NCBI RefSeq assembly: GCF_000376785.1
Contig: NZ_AQXX01000121.1
Span: 31,762-95,761, forward strand
Length of the DNA: 64,000 bases
Source of the DNA: Hahella ganghwensis DSM 17046
GTDB lineage: Bacteria > Pseudomonadota > Gammaproteobacteria > Pseudomonadales > Oleiphilaceae
Direction of reading: 5' to 3'
Made by a program: the position numbers and the translations under genes. Shown one piece after another: positions 57,795-64,000 of the stretch. The notes beneath the pieces were generated by a model. That model saw only the letters and a program-made list of their open reading frames with translations. It had not been told where the DNA came from and did not search any database. Numbering within the stretch: position 1 is the first letter of the stretch; the number at the start of each line of letters is the position of its first letter.

Positions 57795-60337
57795 TCGACA
57801 AACCCGGACTGCAATGTGCCATGAGGTGGCGCCTTCAGCACATCCTGAAGCCTCCAGTAGGCATAAAAAGCGGTCGAAAGAGCACTCGCCAGCGGCACTG
57901 CCACCCACAACAGCCAGTGAGGACTGAATGGCATCTCAAATAGCCGATGTTGCAAAAATCCAGCAACCAACTCGGCAACCATCAATCCCAAGGTACCTGC
58001 CATACCGCCTATCAAAGCAAACTCTCCCCATACTGCACCAACAACGACTTTACGATGCGCCCCCAGAGCTCGATACAGCGCTGTCTCCGCACGTCTGACC
58101 GGCACCTCCCTGGCCAACAGAGAAGCGACCACGAGCAAGGCTGCAGCAAATATCAGCACCAACAAGGCTTCTATCGCCAGAGTCACCTGGGTAATCACCT
58201 CCCTGACCTTCACGACAAACTGGTCAAGCTCCAACACTGATACGGTAGGGAAGCGTCGGTTGATTTCGTTTACCACGGGCGCCTGTGATCCGGCAATATA
58301 GGCACTGGTCAGATAGGTTGCTGAGAATCTGTCCAGGGCACCAGTCGGAAACACCATGTAAAAATTCGGCTTCAAGCTGTCCCACTGAACGCTTCGTATA
58401 CTCTGTACTTTAGACTCAATTGGCTCAGCGCCGATGGTAAATGTCAACTTGTCCCCGAGCCTGAGCCCTAGCCTTTCAGCTAACCGGCTCTCCACTGACA
58501 CTCCAGGTAAAAGGGAGGTTTCTGCTTCCTCCCCTTCTTTGTCCCACCATTGGCCTTCCAGTATTCGGTTATCTCCGGGAAGTTCGTCCATCCAGGTCAG
58601 ATTCAGCTCCCGGTTTAGTGCGCCGATATTCTCCATGCTCACCACGGTTTTCACCGGCTGATCATTAATTTCCGTCAATCGCCCCCGAACCATGGGATAT
58701 AACGGTGCTGTATCTACCCCTGCCGCCGCCAAAACCTCTTCCATTGGTTCCACCTCGTAGGGCGCAATGTTGATCAGGAAATGATTCGGCGCGTCTTCTG
58801 GTACCTGAGCCTGCCAGTTATCTATCAGCTCTGTGCGTATCAGGAAGAGTGTCAGCAACAGTGACCAGGCGCTCCCCAGGGCCAGAATATGCGGCACCGT
58901 CGCCCAGGGTCGTCTTTTCAATTGCTCTGCACCGTAACGTAACGCTCCCGGAACCAGGGTCTTGGTTGGGGGGCTCAACTTCAGCCATAGCTTCATTAAC
59001 ATGGATGCGACGACAATCATCCCGGCCAGACCAATCAGCACGGTGAGCACGATCATGAACTCCCCGCTATATAGCCAGAGCAATCCACCAAACCCAAGTG
59101 CCGCGATCAACAAACGCAGTGGGGAGAAGCCCAGCAAGCGTTGCATTTCCTGACTTGCCGCCCCTTGCCTGAGAATGATCATAGGTGGCTCCTTGGAAAG
59201 GCCGAGAAAAATCGGCCAGGCAAAGCTCACCAGAACAATCATTAAAGTGATTATCGGCAACCAGATCCAGGTCAACGGCAAGCTACCGGATAACGGCGGC
59301 AACAGATCCCTTAATGCCCAAGCCACCCAACGCTCGGCTGCCCATCCCACCGACAAACCGGCCACTGTGGCGGTGATGGCTGAAATACCCAGGAACACGG
59401 CAAACCGGCGCAATAGTTGTCCGGTCCTGAATCCCAGGGTTTTTAATAACGCCACCGTGTCTTTTTGCTGCTGGGCATAAAATTGAGCCGTAATTGTCAG
59501 CGCCACGGCAGCCAGCAACACGCCTAGCACGCCACCCAATAACAGATAGCGTTCCGCGCGCTGCACCGCATTGGATACCGCCGGACGCCCTTCCCGTGCA
59601 GCAATGAGCCTTTGCGATGCGGTCAATTCGGGTTCAACAGCTTCACTAAACACGCCAAGCGCCGACTCGTCCCCAGCCAACAACAGCCGGTACTTGAGTC
59701 GGCTGCCGGGCTGGACCACACCGGTTTTCGCCACATCACTGAAATGCATCATCACCCTGGGCGCTACATTGACCAGCGAAAAACTTGGATCAGGCTCTTT
59801 ATAGAGCAAAGCACCAACTTTGAATTCCGCACGCCCGATCGTGACCAAATCCCCGAGGGCCACCCCAAATAACTTAAACAACCGCGGCGCTAACCAGACC
59901 TCTCCAGAGGCAGGTCCTGAATTCAGAACCTCCAGGTCATTGGCAGCAATGTCCGATACAACGGATTTCTCCCGGGAGACACTGATCTCACCTTTTAACG
60001 GATAACCTGCATCCACTGCCTTGATCGATACCAGCTGCATCTGTTCGTTTGCATTCAACATGGAAGCGAATTCCAATGTCGTCGCCGTTTGCAAACCATT
60101 ACTTGTTGCTATCGCGGCCCAGTCTTCAGGCAACGTTCGGGAACTTTCCACGACCAGATCCCCTCCCAGGAAACGGGCGGCTCCTGCATCAAAAACAGCT
60201 CCCAAGCGGCTAGTGAAAGCGGTGATAGCAGCCACCGTAACCACTGCGATAAACAATGCAATCCAAAGCAACCGGAACGATGGTTGCCGCCATTCGCGCA
60301 ACCACAACTGCCAGGATTGTATAAGATGACTCATCAT
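57791..60337 (-). CDS. ybbP: FtsX-type ABC transporter permease (YbbP-like)
   Basis: An 848-residue permease with several membrane segments: one near 22-42, then groups at about 265-285, 315-345, 360-385, 405-460 and 480-500, and three at the C-terminus (about 720-830). Two large periplasmic domains contain the MacB-like sequences. It overlaps its ATPase by four bases (ATGA). The order tesA divergent, ybbA-ybbP, is the same as in E. coli. YbbAP has been tied to lipid or lipoprotein extraction; the cargo here is not known. Confidence 0.88.
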   Translation of the reverse strand: MMSHLIQSWQLWLREWRQPSFRLLWIALFIAVVTVAAITAFTSRLGAVFDAGAARFLGGDLVVESSRTLPEDWAAIATSNGLQTATTLEFASMLNANEQMQLVSIKAVDAGYPLKGEISVSREKSVVSDIAANDLEVLNSGPASGEVWLAPRLFKLFGVALGDLVTIGRAEFKVGALLYKEPDPSFSLVNVAPRVMMHFSDVAKTGVVQPGSRLKYRLLLAGDESALGVFSEAVEPELTASQRLIAAREGRPAVSNAVQRAERYLLLGGVLGVLLAAVALTITAQFYAQQQKDTVALLKTLGFRTGQLLRRFAVFLGISAITATVAGLSVGWAAERWVAWALRDLLPPLSGSLPLTWIWLPIITLMIVLVSFAWPIFLGLSKEPPMIILRQGAASQEMQRLLGFSPLRLLIAALGFGGLLWLYSGEFMIVLTVLIGLAGMIVVASMLMKLWLKLSPPTKTLVPGALRYGAEQLKRRPWATVPHILALGSAWSLLLTLFLIRTELIDNWQAQVPEDAPNHFLINIAPYEVEPMEEVLAAAGVDTAPLYPMVRGRLTEINDQPVKTVVSMENIGALNRELNLTWMDELPGDNRILEGQWWDKEGEEAETSLLPGVSVESRLAERLGLRLGDKLTFTIGAEPIESKVQSIRSVQWDSLKPNFYMVFPTGALDRFSATYLTSAYIAGSQAPVVNEINRRFPTVSVLELDQFVVKVREVITQVTLAIEALLVLIFAAALLVVASLLAREVPVRRAETALYRALGAHRKVVVGAVWGEFALIGGMAGTLGLMVAELVAGFLQHRLFEMPFSPHWLLWVAVPLASALSTAFYAYWRLQDVLKAPPHGTLQSGFVE

Positions 60338-61023
60338 GACAAATCCAGTTGGCCGTGATTCAACATCAACGCCCTGTCACAACGGGCGGCAAGATCCGTA
60401 TCATGGGTGACCAGCACCAATGTCGCCCCTTCCTCCCGGTTCAGCTTGAACAATAACTCCATCACCATCTGGCCTGTTTCCTCATCCAGATTTCCAGTGG
60501 GCTCGTCAGCAAACAACAACGCCGGATGTGTGACAAACGCTCTTGCAACCGCCACGCGCTGCTGCTCTCCTCCGGACAACTGCCTGGGATAATGGTGATG
60601 ACGCTCGCTCAGCCCCACTTTGTCCAGCCAGTCCAAGGCACGGTCACGACTGTTGGCAGTACCATTCAGATCCAGGGGAAGCATGACATTTTCCAGGGCT
60701 GTCATTGTCGGCACCAGTTGAAAAGACTGGAAGACGAATCCCACATGTCGGGCACGCAACGCCGCGCGGCCGTCTTCGTTCAGGGAACCGAGATCCTTCC
60801 CCATCATGATGACAGATCCACCAGACGCAATGTCCAATCCAGCCAGAATGCTTAACAGTGTGGTTTTCCCCGACCCCGAACGACCGACAATTGCCAGGGA
60901 CTCACCGGCCTTGATTTGTAAATCGATACCTTTCAGTATTTCCAGTCTGTCGACCCCATTGGGTACGTACTTAGTAAGTTGACGGGTCGATAGCACAGTG
61001 TTCTTAACAGAGATGTCGTTCAC
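60334..61023 (-). CDS. ybbA: ABC transporter ATPase (YbbA-like)
   Basis: A 229-residue LolD-like ATPase: Walker A GRSGSGKTT (about 44-52), signature LSGGEQQRVAVARA, Walker B LLFADEPTGNLDEETG. The start is GTG at 61023 with AGGAA upstream. Co-translated with the YbbP-like permease. Confidence 0.94.
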   Translation of the reverse strand: MNDISVKNTVLSTRQLTKYVPNGVDRLEILKGIDLQIKAGESLAIVGRSGSGKTTLLSILAGLDIASGGSVIMMGKDLGSLNEDGRAALRARHVGFVFQSFQLVPTMTALENVMLPLDLNGTANSRDRALDWLDKVGLSERHHHYPRQLSGGEQQRVAVARAFVTHPALLFADEPTGNLDEETGQMVMELLFKLNREEGATLVLVTHDTDLAARCDRALMLNHGQLDLS

Positions 61024-61106
61024 AGCGGTTTCCTGTTTGCGTTCAAACCAGATTGATCAGGACTGTAATTTCAATGAATGCTCGGTATATAGCCCCCAAA
61101 CATATC

Positions 61107-61814
61107 ATGATCAAGGTAATCCCGATCCGGCTTTTTAACCTATGGAAATTAAAATGTCGTCATGTTTTATGGGCTCTGATACTGCTGACAGTCGCTGCGA
61201 CCAGTTACGCAGATCAAACCGGTACGCTGGCCGAGCCGGCCAATTCACTTGCCAAACAGACCAGGGTATTGATCGTCGGCGACAGCCTCAGCGCGAGTTA
61301 TGGTATTCCTACCGAGAACAGCTGGGCCGTATTGCTTGAAGAGTCCTATCAGAGCTCCGAACACAGCGCTGATATTATCAACGCCAGTATTTCAGGAGAG
61401 ACGACAGGTGGAGCCCGGCAACGGCTCCCGCAACTACTGACCAGCCATCAACCGGACATTACCATCATTGAGCTTGGGGGCAACGACGGCCTCAGGGGCT
61501 TTCCTTTGAAAGTCATTAAAAACAACCTGGAACAGATGATTAAACTGGCATTGGAGCATGACAGCCAGCCCATTCTGGTGGGTATGCGTATTCCACCGAA
61601 CTATGGTCCGCAATATACCGAAGGATTTTTCAATCTTTTTCAAGAACTGGCAACCCAGTATAACCTTCCTCTGATCCCCTTCTTTCTTGATGGCATTGCT
61701 CTGGATAGTTCCCTGATGCAAAACGACGGGATACACCCAAACGCCCAGGCTCAGCCCCTTCTGCTGGCGAAAATCCGTGAAGTCCTGGATCCAGTGCTGG
61801 CAAACATCAACTGA
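61107..61814 (+). CDS. tesA: SGNH esterase/lysophospholipase TesA-like
   Basis: A periplasmic SGNH hydrolase: signal peptide (HVLWALILLTVAATSYA) then GDSLSASYGI (block I with the catalytic Ser), GGNDGLRG (block III) and DGIHPN (block V with Asp and His). It is divergent from ybbA, as tesA is in E. coli. The start is uncertain: ATG at 61107 gives a usual length, whereas ATG at 61074 and 61053 are also open. Family members are thioesterase, arylesterase or lysophospholipase. Confidence 0.88.
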   Translation: MIKVIPIRLFNLWKLKCRHVLWALILLTVAATSYADQTGTLAEPANSLAKQTRVLIVGDSLSASYGIPTENSWAVLLEESYQSSEHSADIINASISGETTGGARQRLPQLLTSHQPDITIIELGGNDGLRGFPLKVIKNNLEQMIKLALEHDSQPILVGMRIPPNYGPQYTEGFFNLFQELATQYNLPLIPFFLDGIALDSSLMQNDGIHPNAQAQPLLLAKIREVLDPVLANIN

Positions 61815-62145
61815 CATCCCCTGCGCCAAAAGCACTATTCCAACGTACCAAAAAACAAGGGCTCAGTGGCACCAGGAAATTTTCTACTATACTGGTGTAC
61901 AACAATGAAAAATAAATAAATTTAGGGAGTCCTCCAATCCTTCCGTCACCGAGGTATACCATCAGTGGCGCCAGGACTGGCCAGATGAAGTATCCAACTG
62001 AATCAGTTGATTCAGAGGCTCCCTTAATCGCGCACAGGCATAGAGTTTTAGAAGGTCTATTGGGTGTCTGCAAGAGTACTGATTGTGCATCCATCGATTG
62101 TGTCTAGACTAAAATTTAAGCAACCACTCTGTTGTTGAGAGTCTT
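61815..62145. other. Intergenic region upstream of the exported helical protein gene
   Basis: About 330 bases. A palindrome lies at 61998-62015. A TTAGGGAG (61922) and CTCCCTTAA (62019) pair could form the base of a larger hairpin. No RNA family or IS end is recognised, and an open frame on the minus strand looks spurious. Confidence 0.45.
61998..62015. promoter_or_regulatory. 18-bp inverted repeat, possible operator
   Basis: CTGAATCA-GT-TGATTCAG is a perfect 8-bp inverted repeat with a 2-base spacer, about 130 bases before the exported helical protein gene. No cognate regulator is in view. Confidence 0.4.
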
Positions 62146-63078
62146 ATGCCTATGACCAACAAACTATTACAAAAATGGTCCAAGGAACTGGTTACCTACA
62201 CTCGCCTGATCGGAATAATGGCACTTCTGACGACATCGCAATGCTATGCAGCCATTGTGAACAACAACCATTTGTACCAGCTAAGTGAAGCTATGAACCA
62301 AAAGGTCCAGGAACTCACAAAAGCCAAGGGCAAATCTGTTACCGATTTTGAACCGCCGGTATTTCTGGACAAGCTCCCCATCCATCTCTATGCAAAATCC
62401 CTGGACGTCTACGACCAGATCAAGCGCCTAAATCCGAGCAGCTCACTGGAAGATAAAGAACTCCCCTTCAAGACACTGCGACCGAAAGATGTGATGGAGC
62501 TGTTGGCAGAAGCCTCTGATGCTCTGGACAAGGAACTGGTAGCCAACAATATCGACCCGGCCGCCTTTGAAGTCGAACGTCCACTGGGAAAATCAGGCGC
62601 GGACGCTTATCAGAATCTATGGTTATTGACTAACCGGCTGGCGATATTAGTCCCGCCACCCAACATCGCCGACACCCTCCACCAGATTCGCAGAATTGAG
62701 CAGGAAATACGTCTGATAGCGACCAGCAAAGGCCTTAATGTTCCTTCTGCTTCCAGCATTCAGGCATCCAACAAAACTGTCAGAGATGTGCTCTTGGTGA
62801 TGTACCAGGATATGCATCTACTGGGCCGTCTGCAGCGCATCCTGGGTACAGAGGCCATCATTCCGGGTTCACCGAGAACCGGAGAGCTTCAGGTTACCGA
62901 TATCTATGATACCGCCAGGACCACCCTGGCCGATCTGCATCGTATGAAAACAGCGTTGTTGATCAACTCGTCAGCGCCTTCTGCGAATAAATCCGGATCC
63001 GCGTCACTGGATGATCTGTACGCCCAAGCCAGGGTAATACACGACCTGTTACTGAAACTAACCAACTCGGCCACCTGA
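62146..63078 (+). CDS. Exported helical protein of unknown function
   Basis: A 310-residue protein with a signal peptide (LIGIMALLTTSQCYA, cleavage near AAIV at about 35). The mature protein is predicted to be mostly alpha-helical with repeated Leu/Ala heptads and no Cys. It contains SLDVYDQIKRLNPSSSLEDK and VMELLAEASDALDKELVANN. No catalytic motif or family is recognised. GAGAG precedes the ATG. It ends 48 bases before a chemoreceptor gene on the same strand, so it may be a periplasmic partner of that receptor. Confidence 0.75.
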   Translation: MPMTNKLLQKWSKELVTYTRLIGIMALLTTSQCYAAIVNNNHLYQLSEAMNQKVQELTKAKGKSVTDFEPPVFLDKLPIHLYAKSLDVYDQIKRLNPSSSLEDKELPFKTLRPKDVMELLAEASDALDKELVANNIDPAAFEVERPLGKSGADAYQNLWLLTNRLAILVPPPNIADTLHQIRRIEQEIRLIATSKGLNVPSASSIQASNKTVRDVLLVMYQDMHLLGRLQRILGTEAIIPGSPRTGELQVTDIYDTARTTLADLHRMKTALLINSSAPSANKSGSASLDDLYAQARVIHDLLLKLTNSAT

Positions 63079-63126
63079 TCCAATGGATTACAGAAAATCT
63101 AACCAGCAAAGTCACCGGACATTTAT

Positions 63127-63714
63127 ATGCGGTTAAACAACATTTCTCTAATTTTCAAGCTCAGTCTGGTACCAGCCATTATTCTGGTTCTGGTACTCAT
63201 ACACAGTGTTATTGTCACCTGGACTCTCCGGGACATTAATTCCAATGCAGAGCACTTTGCCAAGGTCATCGAACCCAGCGCAAGACTTTCCAGCTCTCTG
63301 ACCACAAACGTTCTGTCCCGCGCCAATCTGATAGAACGATATCTGAAACAACCTTCCCCTGCACTGTTGCAGGATTACATGAATTACAGCTCCCAGGCCA
63401 AGGACCTGTTCTCCGACGAAAACTTTACGGCACTGCAAAAGCATAAAGATATCGAAACGGCCAGCAACCAGTTGGACACTCTTTTCATCAACACTCTGGC
63501 TCCTAACGACAGAGATTTACGGGAAAAATCCAGAAAATTCAGGACCAGATCATTCCCCAGACTCTGGAGCGCAGTGACAATATCCGCGCCACATTAAATC
63601 CTTCGGTGGATCAGGTGCTGATTCAGTGGACGATTCAGGTCAGCAACCATGTCCAGGCAGCCATTATCAATCTGAATGCTTTTGTCCGCTCTCAGTCTCC
63701 CACGTCGATTGACG
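63127..63714 (+). pseudogene. Methyl-accepting chemotaxis protein, frameshifted and IS-interrupted
   Basis: The N-terminus is that of a chemoreceptor: a membrane helix at about 11-32 (KLSLVPAIILVLVLIHSVIV) then a periplasmic helical sensor (HFAKVIEPSARLSSSLTTNV). At 63524-63528 an A-run is one base short, and reading stops early at 63595. Adding one base restores the expected continuation KIQKIQDQIIPQTLERSD, then VSNHVQAAIINLNAFVRSQS. At 63715 the sequence is cut by an IS66-family element, so the HAMP and signalling domains are either lost or beyond the window. Likely non-functional here. Confidence 0.75.
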
Positions 63715-64000
63715 GTAAGCGTCCGGCTATCACAGGTTGACCGGACCGCTCCAGTTGTGAGGCAGTAATTCAGCAATGGCACTGTTCTTCTGCGTCGGCA
63801 GACGCGCCAGTACATCTTTCAGATAAGCATAGGGATCATGTCCGTTCAGTTTGGCCGATTGGATCAGACTCATTACTGCCGCTGCCCGCTGACCACTGCG
63901 CAGCGATCCGGCAAACAACCAGTTGGAACGACCCAGCGCCCAAGGCCGGATCTGGTTTTCCACCCAATTATTGTCGATGGGCACGGCGCCATCCTCCAGG
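63715..64000 (-). mobile_element. IS66-family insertion sequence (one end only)
   Basis: The end begins GTAAGCGTCCGG at 63715, the kind of GTAA-type terminal sequence found at IS66-family ends, directly joined to a broken chemoreceptor gene. The transposase reads inward on the minus strand. The other end and the target duplication are outside the window. Confidence 0.8.
63730..64000 (-). CDS. IS66-family transposase (C-terminal part)
   Basis: The frame is open past the window end and stops at 63730. About 90 residues are visible: PIDNNWVENQIRPWALGRSN (with the DDE-type Glu in WVEN), LFAGSLRSGQRAAAVMSLIQ, and SAKLNGHDPYAYLKDVLARL, the characteristic C-terminus of TnpC of IS66 elements. Start and N-terminus are outside. 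Confidence 0.92.
   Translation of the reverse strand, partial: LEDGAVPIDNNWVENQIRPWALGRSNWLFAGSLRSGQRAAAVMSLIQSAKLNGHDPYAYLKDVLARLPTQKNSAIAELLPHNWSGPVNL

Noticed and set aside
56463..57908. Longer start for the glycosyltransferase at 57908
   Set aside because: The extra 38 residues fall inside the permease gene and are out of character for the fold; the GTG at 57794 overlaps the permease stop as GTGA, a normal coupled start.
61915..62035. MITE with terminal inverted repeats
   Set aside because: TTAGGGAG and CTCCCTTAA are only short and imperfect, and no target duplication or second copy is visible in the window.
61807..62094. 95-residue minus-strand open frame
   Set aside because: No ribosome binding site, composition unlike its neighbours and overlap with the tesA end; probably a chance frame.
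63524..63530. Programmed -1 frameshift in the chemoreceptor gene
   Set aside because: The A-run is not a proper slippery heptamer for the two tRNAs involved, there is no obvious downstream stimulatory structure, and the gene is already broken by an insertion.

Overview
The window is 64 kb of ordinary chromosome from a Gram-negative gammaproteobacterium, probably a marine Oceanospirillales- or Pseudomonadales-like lineage. The reasons are a complete tolQRAB-pal-cpoB locus, bamC, ruvCAB and fabR, the enterobacterial-type gene order purC-bamC-dapA / gcvR-bcp / perM / bepA, and a Pseudomonas-style class II ribonucleotide reductase split into NrdJa and NrdJb. betIBA genes for glycine betaine synthesis fit a saline or osmotically variable habitat. 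The species cannot be fixed from sequence reading alone.

Layout. 1-3047: betIBA (betA cut by the window start) with a perfect palindromic BetI-type operator. 3493-4508: a CDP-archaeol-synthase-like membrane protein and a flavodoxin-like gene with a broken 5' end. 4686-7411: a sensory cluster with a cytosolic Ser/Thr kinase, a lipoprotein, a convergent ECF sigma factor of the kinase-associated type and a small membrane protein. 7593-9813: a metallophosphoesterase and an SDR reductase. 9814-13570: a long regulatory region with NrdR boxes, then nrdJa and nrdJb. 13755-20575: galU, an HTH regulator, tRNA-Val, moaB-moeA, carbonic anhydrase, a uronate-type epimerase, an outer-membrane barrel and purC.

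20720-28475: envelope and metabolism genes (bamC, dapA, gcvR-like, bcp, perM-like, tusA-like, bepA, nadA). 28656-28922: two near-identical tRNA-Lys genes. 29035-37727: ybgC-tolQRAB-pal-cpoB (envelope constriction and outer-membrane integrity) and yebC-ruvCAB (Holliday junction processing). 37813-50940: aspS, an FmdB zinc ribbon, fabR, a HIT protein, ugd-galE (with galU this gives UDP-sugar supply), tadA, guaB-guaA, xseA, two hotdog thioesterases and a DUF599 protein. 51287-61814: an M48 lipoprotein peptidase, a LysR/MFS pair, a hydrolase-glycosyltransferase-FtsX permease-ATPase cluster and a TesA-like esterase (tesA-ybbA-ybbP order). 62146-64000: an unknown exported helical protein next to a chemoreceptor gene that is both frameshifted and interrupted by an IS66-family element running off the window.

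Most of the window is core genome. The parts worth a second look are the kinase/ECF locus (the sigma factor has a threonine where canonical ECFs carry acidic residues), the nrdJ promoter and its long leader, the exported protein/chemoreceptor pair with its insertion, and the ABC-glycosyltransferase cluster. I saw no CRISPR array, prophage, rRNA or obvious defence island.
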